Below, piece after piece: positions 1-5,973 of a DNA stretch of 5,973 nucleotides. Numbering within the stretch: position 1 is the stretch's first letter; every line of letters begins with the position of its first letter. Made by a program: the position numbers and the translations under genes. The stretch is from assembly GCA_003445035.1 (NCBI GenBank), contig DLVV01000136.1, positions 3,219-9,191 of the forward strand, in the 5' to 3' direction. The notes beneath the pieces are model-generated. The model was not told the DNA's origin. It ran no database searches and was given only the letters and a program-made list of their open reading frames with translations. The stretch is from Planctomycetaceae bacterium (GTDB taxonomy: Bacteria > Planctomycetota > Planctomycetia > Planctomycetales > Planctomycetaceae).

Positions 1-1451
1 TTGATGTTTCCGAGACAACCCGCAAGCAGATCAACGCCGACAACGGGAAGATCAACGGCGAGATCGGTGCCCGGAACAACCGGATCAAGTCGGTCCGGCA
101 GGCAGCCCGGGCCCGCGTCCTGGAGAAGAAACGGGCCGCGGTTCCCAAGGTCATCCGCGACGACGTGGTCGCCGCGATCGGCACCGACGGCAAGAAACGC
201 AACGAGGTGCAGAAGTTTCTGGCCGAGCGATTCGAGAAGCTGCTGGCTGTCAGCGACCAGGACACCAACGCCGCACTCAGCGGCGTCGAACAAGCGACGA
301 TCTCCAGGGCCGAACAGGAAATCGCCGGCCTCGAGTTGCAGAAGAGAAGCTACGGCCGAATCCAGGCGCTGTTCGACGTCGGCAAAGCTCCGACAACCTT
401 CATCCTGACGCGAGGTGATCACCTCTACCCGGCAGCACCGGTCCAGCCGGGATATCTCAGCGTCCTCTCCGACACGCCCGGGGACGCGGTGATGCAACCG
501 GCCCGGGTTGGCAAGACATCCAGCGGCCGCAGGCTTGCCCTGGCCCGCTGGCTGACCCGGCCCGACACCCGTGCCGGATCCCTGGTCACGCGAGTGCTGG
601 TCAACCGGTTCTGGCAGGCAATCTTCGGACGCGGGCTGGTCGAGAGTTCCGGTGACTTCGGCATCCAGGGCACTCCTCCATCGCATCCCCTGCTGCTCGA
701 CTGGCTGGCCGCCGAGTTCCAACATCACGGCTGGCGAGCCAAGCCGCTGTTGAAGCTGGTGCTGGTCTCGCGAACCTACCGCCAGACATCCCGCCCGGCC
801 CCATCACCCCGCCTGGCTGTTGCCCGCCGGGTTGATCCCGGTAACCGACTGTTGTGGCACATGCCGGTGCGACGGCTCGAATCTGAAGCGATCCGCGACA
901 GCCTGCTGGCCGTCGCCGATCAGCTCGATCGTTCGCTCGGCGGCCCACCTGTCCCCCAGGCCGCCCACAGCGACGGTTCGATCACGATCAACACCGGCGG
1001 CCTGAAGCGACCCCATGACCGTTGGCGTCGCAGTGTGTATTTGGTCACGCGCCGCGGTTACTCGATCACGCTGCTGCAGGTCTTCGACCAGCCGTCGATC
1101 CTGACCACCTGCAGCCATCGGGAGAGCAGCGCCGTGCCGCTGCAGTCCCTGACGATGATCAACGGCCCGTTCGTCAACGGAATCGCTTCTCGAATCACCT
1201 CCCAGGTGCTCGAGTCGTCGGACGGACCGGTCGATGGGAAGCGATGGGAGGCGATCATCCGGGCGATCTACCGCAGGACACTTTGCCGTGATCCCGACGC
1301 CGAAGAAATCCGGTTGTGCCGGGGGGCCTGGGTCGACAACCGGGCCTCGCTCGTTGCGGAGGGAAAATCACGGGTCGAAGCGAATCGGTTGGCGGTGGTC
1401 GAGGTTTGTCACACGTTGCTCAACACGAGTGAGTTTCTTTACCGGGAGTAG
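1..1451 (+). CDS. PSD1 (DUF1553) domain protein, C-terminal part (5' end outside window)
   Basis: The frame is already open at the left edge (first complete codon at base 3) and gives 482 residues before TAG at 1449-1451. The ATG at 165 is internal, because the same frame continues upstream with plausible protein sequence. Window residues 1-125 are charged and helix-rich, possibly coiled coil. A linker motif R137-G-D follows, with a Pro-rich stretch ending in PGYLSVL, typical of the region between PSCyt2 (DUF1549) and PSD1. PSD1 covers about residues 174-482. It shows the family hallmarks NRFWQ (from 201) with FGRGLV, HPLLLDWLA, SRTYRQ, WHMPVRRLE-EAIRD (from 285), RRSVY (from 342), QSLTMIN (from 381), and a C-terminus with NTSEFLY. 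Family members are usually exported and often carry an N-terminal cytochrome-c-like PSCyt1 domain plus DUF1549. Both would lie upstream and are not seen here. The biochemical function of the family is unproven. It is coupled to the DUF1501 gene downstream. Confidence 0.93.
   Translation, partial: DVSETTRKQINADNGKINGEIGARNNRIKSVRQAARARVLEKKRAAVPKVIRDDVVAAIGTDGKKRNEVQKFLAERFEKLLAVSDQDTNAALSGVEQATISRAEQEIAGLELQKRSYGRIQALFDVGKAPTTFILTRGDHLYPAAPVQPGYLSVLSDTPGDAVMQPARVGKTSSGRRLALARWLTRPDTRAGSLVTRVLVNRFWQAIFGRGLVESSGDFGIQGTPPSHPLLLDWLAAEFQHHGWRAKPLLKLVLVSRTYRQTSRPAPSPRLAVARRVDPGNRLLWHMPVRRLESEAIRDSLLAVADQLDRSLGGPPVPQAAHSDGSITINTGGLKRPHDRWRRSVYLVTRRGYSITLLQVFDQPSILTTCSHRESSAVPLQSLTMINGPFVNGIASRITSQVLESSDGPVDGKRWEAIIRAIYRRTLCRDPDAEEIRLCRGAWVDNRASLVAEGKSRVEANRLAVVEVCHTLLNTSEFLYRE
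1444..1448 (+). promoter_or_regulatory. Ribosome binding site of the DUF1501 gene, inside the upstream gene's end
   Basis: GGGAG lies 8 bases before the ATG at 1457 and sits in the last sense codons of the PSD1 gene, directly before its TAG stop. This supports 1457 as the start. It implies that ribosomes finishing the first gene can re-initiate on the second, i.e. translational coupling (inference). Confidence 0.7.
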
Positions 1452-1456
1452 TCGCC

Positions 1457-1546
1457 ATGTTTGACGGCCCGCTGTCTCGCCGCCGGATGCTGGAATCCTC
1501 GTCACTGGGATTCGGATGGCTGGCGTTGCAGAGCCTGTTGGCCGAC
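1457..1546 (+). other. Twin-arginine-type signal region of the DUF1501 protein
   Basis: Residues 7-13 read S-R-R-R-M-L-E, close to the Tat consensus (S/T-R-R-x-F-L-K), and are followed by a moderately hydrophobic segment to about residue 28. No clear AxA cleavage site is visible, so the end given here (about residue 30) is approximate. Such N-termini are common in DUF1501 proteins. Whether the signal is cleaved cannot be told. Confidence 0.6.
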
Positions 1547-2884
1547 GAGTCCACCGCGGCGCGGCCCACCGGTGGTATCAACACCACCATGCGAACCGGC
1601 AACCTCCGCTCCCGCGCCCGCTCGGTCATCCTGCTGAACATGGTCGGCGGGCCCAGCCACATGGACCTGTTCGACCCCAAGCCGATCCTGCAGAAATTCC
1701 ACGGCAAGACCGCCTCGGGCACCTTCGAAACACTTCAGACCGGCAGCGAAACAAAGAAACTGGTTGGAAGCCCGTTCCGGTTCAGACCGCACGGAGAATG
1801 CGGGACCGAGTTCAGCTCGATGCTGCCTCACCTCGCCTCCAGGGCGGACGACATCTGCCTGGTGCGATCGATGTACAGCGCCAACAACAATCATCCCCAG
1901 GCACAGAGATTTCTGCAGAGTGGCAAGATCGTCCCCAACTGGCCGTCGCTGGGGGCGTGGGTCAGCTACGGGCTGGGAACCGAGAACCAGAACATGCCCG
2001 CGTTCGTCGTGTTGCGGGATCCCAAGGGCTACACCGACGGCGGCACCAACCACTGGAACAACGGCTGGCTGCCGGCGATCTATCGCGGCACCGAGATCCG
2101 TTCCGAAGGCGACGCGGTGTTGAACCTCAAGCCCTCGCGGCCAATCAGCTCCAGGATCCGTCGACGCAATCTCGACCTGCTCGACGCGCTCAACAACCGT
2201 CGACGCCAACTCTATCCCGACGACACCCGCCTGGAATCCCGGATCCGCAACTACGAGTTAGCCGCCCGGATGCAGAGCAGTGCCGAGCGGTTGCTGGACC
2301 TGGACGGTGAAACCCGGGCGACCCAGGACCTGTACGGGCTGCACAACCCCATCACCGCCGATTTCGGTCGCCGCTGCCTGATGGCGCGGAGAATGGTCGA
2401 ACACGGTGTGCGGTTTGTCGAAGTGATGGTGCCCATCGCCAGCGGGTCGAACCCCTTCGACAGCCACAGCAATCTCGAGCCCGGCCTGAAAGCCGTCTGC
2501 CCCAGGGTTGACCGGCCCTCGGCCGCCCTGATCACCGACCTCAAGCAACGCGGACTGCTCGACTCGACCATCGTGGTCTGGTCCGGAGAATTCGGGCGAT
2601 TGCCGATTTCCCAGAACAAGACCGGTCGGGACCACAACCGGAATGCCTTCGGCATGATCCTGTCCGGTGGCGGATTCCGCGGCGGACACGTCCACGGCGG
2701 CACCGACGAGATCGGTTACAGGTCGGTCGTCGACCCGGTCAGCGTCCACGACTACCACGCCACGATTCTGCACCTGCTCGGCATCTCTCACCACCAACTG
2801 CAGTTTCCGCACAACGGGCGCGACGAACGGCTGACCGACCCCGAGGTGACCGGGGCACGGGTGGTCAGTGAGTTATTGAGCTGA
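1457..2884 (+). CDS. DUF1501 family protein (alkaline phosphatase/sulfatase-like fold), exported
   Basis: This is a complete 475-residue protein, a normal length for DUF1501. The start at 1457 is supported by GGGAG 8 bases upstream and by an N-terminus with a Tat-like motif, S7-R-R-R-M-L-E13, followed by a hydrophobic stretch to about residue 28. Family motifs in order: VGGPSHMDLFDPKP (63-76), a block ending NNNHPQAQRF, WNNGWLP, DSHSNL (335-340), LITDLKQRGLLD, EFGRLP (378-383), GRDHN (390-394), DYHATILHLLG (432-442), and the C-terminal GRDERLTD (454-461). D392-H393 and H434 resemble metal ligands of the alkaline phosphatase superfamily, to which DUF1501 is assigned; this residue assignment is inference. 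The substrate is unknown. The gene follows the PSD1 gene by 5 bases, the usual planctomycete pairing, which suggests a joint extracytoplasmic role. No frameshift or missing motif is seen. Confidence 0.94.
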   Translation: MFDGPLSRRRMLESSSLGFGWLALQSLLADESTAARPTGGINTTMRTGNLRSRARSVILLNMVGGPSHMDLFDPKPILQKFHGKTASGTFETLQTGSETKKLVGSPFRFRPHGECGTEFSSMLPHLASRADDICLVRSMYSANNNHPQAQRFLQSGKIVPNWPSLGAWVSYGLGTENQNMPAFVVLRDPKGYTDGGTNHWNNGWLPAIYRGTEIRSEGDAVLNLKPSRPISSRIRRRNLDLLDALNNRRRQLYPDDTRLESRIRNYELAARMQSSAERLLDLDGETRATQDLYGLHNPITADFGRRCLMARRMVEHGVRFVEVMVPIASGSNPFDSHSNLEPGLKAVCPRVDRPSAALITDLKQRGLLDSTIVVWSGEFGRLPISQNKTGRDHNRNAFGMILSGGGFRGGHVHGGTDEIGYRSVVDPVSVHDYHATILHLLGISHHQLQFPHNGRDERLTDPEVTGARVVSELLS

Positions 2885-2935
2885 ATTCCCGATCTCGCGG
2901 AACTCACCGGACAGTTGCGTCGTCCTAGACGTATT

Positions 2936-2969
2936 CCTCGGGGGCATCATCTCGCCCATTGACCCGAGG
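2936..2969 (+). terminator. Candidate stem-loop terminator after the PSD1-DUF1501 pair
   Basis: CCTCGGG at 2936-2942 is the exact reverse complement of CCCGAGG at 2963-2969. A short inner GGC/GCC pairing (2943-2945 with 2954-2956) could extend the structure. It begins about 50 bases after the DUF1501 stop. There is no strong T-run right after it, only a T-rich patch from about 2982, so an intrinsic terminator is only a possibility. A processing or stabilising hairpin is equally possible. Confidence 0.3.
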
Positions 2970-2987
2970 GGCGCGTTAGGATTTGTT
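2959..2987 (+). promoter_or_regulatory. Weak sigma70-like promoter candidate for the large gene
   Basis: TTGACC at 2959-2964 matches five of six positions of the -35 consensus. At 17-base spacing lies TTTGTT (2982-2987), only a poor -10 match, but in the most A/T-rich part of the gap. Transcription would start some 70 bases before the ATG. The -35 overlaps the right arm of the 2936-2969 hairpin. The call rests mainly on location and one good hexamer. Confidence 0.22.
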
Positions 2988-3020
2988 GTAACGAGCCGAT
3001 GACACGTCGGCCCCCGATGC

Positions 3021-3040
3021 CAACGGTGACCAAACCGTTG
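3021..3040 (+). promoter_or_regulatory. Stem-loop in the leader of the large exported-protein gene
   Basis: CAACGGT (3021-3027) and ACCGTTG (3034-3040) form a perfect 7-bp stem with a 6-base loop, ending 27 bases before the ATG at 3068. TTTT follows at 3046-3049. It could be a leader hairpin affecting translation or mRNA stability, a protein-binding palindrome, or a weak terminator for upstream transcripts. The stem does not include the Shine-Dalgarno sequence. The function is unknown. Confidence 0.35.
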
Positions 3041-3055
3041 CGTGATTTTCAAGCC

Positions 3056-3060
3056 GGGAG
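3056..3060 (+). promoter_or_regulatory. Ribosome binding site of the large exported-protein gene
   Basis: GGGAG lies 7 bases before ATG 3068, the same motif and nearly the same spacing as for the DUF1501 gene. It fixes the start at 3068, which also places a textbook signal peptide at the very N-terminus. Confidence 0.75.
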
Positions 3061-3067
3061 TTCTGCC

Positions 3068-3139
3068 ATGAGTCGTCACTTGATTCGCTTGCCTGCCGTG
3101 GTCGCAGCCCTGCTGCTGGGTAACGGCCTGGCCAACGCC
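3068..3139 (+). other. Sec signal peptide of the large exported protein
   Basis: Residues 1-24 have a basic n-region (R3, H4, R7), a hydrophobic core (P-A-V-V-A-A-L-L-L-G, from residue 9) and an A-N-A motif at 22-24 before G25-E26, a standard signal peptidase I site. There is no lipobox cysteine, so a lipoprotein is unlikely. The mature protein should be periplasmic or secreted. Confidence 0.85.
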
Positions 3140-5973
3140 GGTGAGATTTCGTTCCTCGAAGACTTCTCACTGGCACCGGATCGCTCGGTCACACTGAAGA
3201 CCCTGATCCCGGGCACCGAGGACTATTTCTACTACCACAGCCTGCACCTGCAGAACCAGGAGAAATACGCCGAGGTCGACACGGTGATGAAACGGTGGTT
3301 GCGGAAGGTCAAGTCGCCGACGGCGAAGTATCGGGAAATCGAGAACCGGCAGGTGCTCTTGCGTTATGCCCAACAGCCGATGCTGACACTCGATTTTCTT
3401 CGCAATCGCCTGAAGCTCAACCTGAACCACCAGCGGCAGAACACCAGGGCGAGGGCCCAGCTGCCCACCACGCTCAACGCCGAGCTGATCTCGCGGCAGG
3501 CACTGGTCAATCGCCACCTCAGCCAAACGACGTCATTGACCGCATTCGAAAACTCCGCACTCGAGTGGCTCTCGACCCGGAAACTCTCCACCGGACAACG
3601 CCGCAACCTGCTCTCACGGCTCACCCGTCCCGACCTGGCCGGACTGCCCCGGCTGATCATCAACGATCTCAACGCGTCGGGCAGCAGCGGATTCGGTTCG
3701 CTGGGCATTCACCGCCTGCTGCTCCGCCAACAGTTGGACCAGTGCCTCGAGTTTCAGCCCCCGCTGCTGAACCAGGGCACATTCGTCACCACCTACATCT
3801 CGAAGCTGTTGCCCGACAACGACACCGACTGGCAGAACACTCCTGCCGCCGAGACCGCCTACCTCGATCGGCTCTGGTCTTTCGTCCGGCAGCTCAACCC
3901 GGTCCACAATTCACTGAAGGCCCACGTCCTCGCGCGACGACTCAAGCTCGACCACGCCCGGGGCGTCCACAGCCGGCAACGGTTCCTCGACTACATCAGG
4001 TTGCCCCGCAACATGGTCTACGTGCAACCACGGGTCATCAGGGAACTCACCAACCGGCGGCACCTGGCCAACCTCCAGGCCAACTACACATCGGTCACCC
4101 GCCTGCCGATTGTCGGCAACGACGAACCCCTGGTCCGGTCCTGCCTGGAGCACTTCTTCCAGAGGGAAGAGAACTACGACGCCTTCCGGGCGTACCTCTC
4201 CGACACATATCTCAAGCAGGTCTTCGCCGAGACCAAGATTCTGGCTGGTCAGGGCGATCCGTCCCGCTGGGCGGCGTTGTTGACTCCCGACCAGTACCGG
4301 CGTCTGCAGAAGCGGGTGGATCTCGATTTCGTCGACACCAACGTCCGCGAATTCGCCCCCGCCGATGATGTCTCGCTCGAACTCGACATCAAGAACGTCG
4401 AGACGCTGATCGTGAAGGTCTTCGAGTTGAACACGCTGAACTACTACCGCGACCAGGCTCGCGAGGTGAACACCGACGTGAACCTCGACGGGCTGGTCCC
4501 CAACTTCGAACGGACAGTGAAGTCCGACGAGCCTCCACAGAGAAAGGTGCGGAAAACCTTCGCGTTTCCCGAGTTGAAGGGACGGGGGGCCTGGGTGATC
4601 GACTTCATCGGCAACGGCAAGAGCAGCCGGGTGCTCGTCCGCAAGGGCAAGCTGCGTCAACTGGTTCGCACCGGACCGGCCGGGCACGTGTTCACCATCC
4701 TCGACGAGGACGGCGGCCGCATCGCCGGTGCTTCGATCTGGCTGGGTGGCCGCGAGTACACCGCCGGAAAGAACGACACGATCCACATTCCCTTCAGTAC
4801 CGCCCCGGGTCCCCAGCCGATCATCCTGGTTCACGACGGTTTCGCCTCCTTCGACCGGTTCCAGCACGAATCCGAGAACTACTCGTTCGGTGCCGGGATC
4901 CTCGTCGACCGCGAATCGTTGCTCGACAGGCGCAAGGCCCGTGTCGTCATCCGGCCCTCGCTGTCGGTCAACGGCACGCCTGTCTCGGTCTCGGTGCTCG
5001 AAGACGTGAGGCTGCGAATCACCTCGACCAACCACGACGGAGTCTCCTCGACTCGCGAGGTCGGTGGCATCGAACTCTCCGATGCGGCCGAGAGCATCCA
5101 CGAGTTCCAGGTTCCACCCCGCCTCTCGCAGATCGGCTTCTCCCTCACCGCACGAGTCAAGAACCTCAGCCGCGGCAAGCCCCAGGACCTTTCAACCAGC
5201 CAGGCATTCGTCGTCAACGCGATCGACCAGGTCGCCAAGGTCGACGACGTTCACCTGTTGCGAACCCCCGGCGGCTACGTGGTGGAGTTGCGTGGCAAGA
5301 GCGGGGAACCACGACCGGGCCGGGCCGTGCAGCTGGCGCTCAAGCACCGCGACTTCAAGCCGCCGGTCCACCTGGCAATGCAGACCGACGCCGGTGGCCG
5401 CATCACGCTCGGCCCGCTGGTCGACATCATCAACATCTCGGTGGTCGCAGCCGGCGGAACCCGGCACGCCTGGCGGCTGGGCCGCGACCTGTTCAGCTAT
5501 CCCGAATCGATTCACGGACTGGCCGGCGAGGTGCTGCGGATTCCCTGGATGGAGACCGCGGCCGAACCCGATCCCGGCCATGTCTCGCTGCTGGAAACCC
5601 GAGGTGGCCAGTTCGTCGCCAACCGGCTCGACGTCGTGACCATCCGAAATGGATTTCTGGAACTCGCCAACCTGCCCGCCGGTGACTACAACCTGCTGAT
5701 CAAGCCGTCGGCGACGACCATTCGGATTCGTTTGACCGACGGGCCGCGCCGGGACGGGTACCTGATGGGTCGGTCGCGGCGGCTCGAAAACCGTGCCCAC
5801 CAACCGCTGCAGATCGTCTCGACCACGCTCGGTGCCGCCGCGCTGCAGATCCGGCTGGCCAACGCCACCGCCAGCACACGGGTTCACGTCTTCGCCACCC
5901 GCTACGTGCCCACGTTCTCGGCTCACGGCTTCCTGGGCCGCGTCCGCGACGCCGAACCGTTCCAGGTCAGCGT
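3068..5973 (+). CDS. Large exported protein, possibly alpha-2-macroglobulin-like (3' end outside window)
   Basis: The frame is open from ATG 3068 to the right edge: 968 full codons, no stop. Residues 1-24 are a Sec signal peptide ending A22-N-A24. Residues about 45-430 are mostly helical, including QVLLRYA (from 95) and a downstream NHQRQ, with no recognised catalytic motif. From about 438 the sequence becomes beta-rich. There is a block with N472-LDGL, then GRGAWVIDFIGNG (505-517) leading into SSR-VLVRKG. A segment from 539 (DEDGGRIAGASIWL) is reminiscent of carboxypeptidase-regulatory-like sandwiches. Similar pieces follow at about 729-790 and 864-878 (LELANLPAGDYNLLI), and there is a TRVHVFATRYVP block (937-948). 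This order suggests MG-type domains as in bacterial alpha-2-macroglobulins, but I recognise it by style rather than by firm family match. Any thioester motif would lie downstream, out of view. The gene is 183 bases from the DUF1501 gene, with its own RBS. The coding frame itself is very secure; the family assignment is not. Confidence 0.9.
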   Translation, partial: MSRHLIRLPAVVAALLLGNGLANAGEISFLEDFSLAPDRSVTLKTLIPGTEDYFYYHSLHLQNQEKYAEVDTVMKRWLRKVKSPTAKYREIENRQVLLRYAQQPMLTLDFLRNRLKLNLNHQRQNTRARAQLPTTLNAELISRQALVNRHLSQTTSLTAFENSALEWLSTRKLSTGQRRNLLSRLTRPDLAGLPRLIINDLNASGSSGFGSLGIHRLLLRQQLDQCLEFQPPLLNQGTFVTTYISKLLPDNDTDWQNTPAAETAYLDRLWSFVRQLNPVHNSLKAHVLARRLKLDHARGVHSRQRFLDYIRLPRNMVYVQPRVIRELTNRRHLANLQANYTSVTRLPIVGNDEPLVRSCLEHFFQREENYDAFRAYLSDTYLKQVFAETKILAGQGDPSRWAALLTPDQYRRLQKRVDLDFVDTNVREFAPADDVSLELDIKNVETLIVKVFELNTLNYYRDQAREVNTDVNLDGLVPNFERTVKSDEPPQRKVRKTFAFPELKGRGAWVIDFIGNGKSSRVLVRKGKLRQLVRTGPAGHVFTILDEDGGRIAGASIWLGGREYTAGKNDTIHIPFSTAPGPQPIILVHDGFASFDRFQHESENYSFGAGILVDRESLLDRRKARVVIRPSLSVNGTPVSVSVLEDVRLRITSTNHDGVSSTREVGGIELSDAAESIHEFQVPPRLSQIGFSLTARVKNLSRGKPQDLSTSQAFVVNAIDQVAKVDDVHLLRTPGGYVVELRGKSGEPRPGRAVQLALKHRDFKPPVHLAMQTDAGGRITLGPLVDIINISVVAAGGTRHAWRLGRDLFSYPESIHGLAGEVLRIPWMETAAEPDPGHVSLLETRGGQFVANRLDVVTIRNGFLELANLPAGDYNLLIKPSATTIRIRLTDGPRRDGYLMGRSRRLENRAHQPLQIVSTTLGAAALQIRLANATASTRVHVFATRYVPTFSAHGFLGRVRDAEPFQVS

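Larger units (their letters stand above)
2885..3067. other. Intergenic region between the DUF1501 gene and the large exported-protein gene
   Basis: These 183 bases contain no convincing coding frame. The middle (about 2975-2992) is richer in A/T than its surroundings. Four short inverted repeats are visible: 2936-2969 (7-bp arms), 2974-2993 (CGTTA/TAACG, 10-base spacer), 2995-3011 (GCCGA/TCGGC, 7-base loop) and 3021-3040 (7-bp arms, 6-base loop). The region probably holds the end of the upstream transcript and the promoter and leader of the downstream gene (inference from spacing). Confidence 0.6.

Noticed and set aside
165..167. ATG at 165 as the true start of the PSD1 gene
   Set aside because: The same frame is open to the window edge with consistent charged helical sequence, and PSD1 proteins normally have a long N-terminal part. 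The start must lie upstream of the window.
1..408. Plus-strand frame of 135 codons at the left edge
   Set aside because: It is Ser/Arg/Pro-rich and without structure. The frame starting at base 3 gives a helical sequence that runs directly into the PSD1 domain and is the real gene.
1502..2209. Antisense open frame of 235 codons opposite the DUF1501 gene
   Set aside because: It is in codon register with the sense gene, which carries unmistakable DUF1501 motifs throughout. The antisense product shows no recognisable family feature.
1516..2310. Plus-strand frame of 264 codons overlapping the DUF1501 gene
   Set aside because: It is an out-of-frame Arg/Pro/Gln/His-rich reading, overlapped completely by the conserved DUF1501 frame.
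2885..3067. A small gene in the intergenic region
   Set aside because: The short open stretches here on either strand lack a convincing RBS and plausible composition, and overlap the inverted repeats and the leader of the next gene.
3295..4368. Plus-strand frame of 357 codons overlapping the large gene
   Set aside because: The product is dominated by Pro, Ala, Arg, Gln and His, the typical out-of-frame reading of GC-rich coding DNA. It lies inside a signal-peptide-bearing frame that continues uninterrupted on both sides.
3911..5101. Antisense open frame of 396 codons opposite the large gene
   Set aside because: It shares exact triplet boundaries with the sense gene, so its stops would require TTA, CTA or TCA sense codons, which are rare in this G/C-ending codon usage. 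Its product is a Val/Asp/Gly/Gln-rich mirror sequence with no motif or signal peptide. It is a shadow.
5192..5926. Antisense open frame of 244 codons
   Set aside because: It is in the same in-register antisense arrangement as the one at 3911-5101, opposite a well supported coding frame. The protein is low in plausible structure and no RBS was recognised.

Overview
The window looks like part of a chromosome from a GC-rich member of the Planctomycetota. The main evidence is a pair of adjacent genes for a PSCyt2/PSD1 (DUF1549/DUF1553) protein and a DUF1501 protein. These two families are strongly expanded in planctomycetes and related bacteria and are typically found side by side. Codon usage is strongly G/C-ending throughout, and nothing in base or codon composition suggests recently acquired DNA.

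Layout: all three genes are on the plus strand. (1) Positions 1-1451 hold the C-terminal 482 residues of a PSD1 (DUF1553) protein whose start lies upstream of the window. (2) Positions 1457-2884 hold a complete DUF1501 protein of 475 residues with a twin-arginine type N-terminus. It starts 5 bases after the previous stop codon, and its Shine-Dalgarno sequence lies in the end of the upstream gene, so the two are almost certainly co-transcribed and probably translationally coupled. (3) Positions 2885-3067 are a 183-base intergenic region with several short inverted repeats and a weak promoter-like sequence. (4) From 3068 a large gene begins and stays open to the window edge, giving at least 968 codons. 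It has a clear Sec signal peptide, a long helical N-terminal part, and then beta-rich segments that look like macroglobulin/carboxypeptidase-regulatory-like sandwiches.

Function: the first two genes form the standard planctomycete PSD1-DUF1501 pair. The biochemical role of such pairs is not firmly established. DUF1501 belongs to the alkaline phosphatase/sulfatase-like superfamily, and both partners are expected to act outside the cytoplasm. The third product is also predicted to be exported. The longer gap suggests it has its own transcription unit, although read-through from the pair cannot be excluded. It is the most interesting object here: a very large, poorly characterised exported protein with possible alpha-2-macroglobulin-like architecture, whose C-terminal part, where any thioester or receptor-like domain would lie, is outside the window.

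I found no RNA genes, mobile elements, CRISPR arrays or attachment sites.
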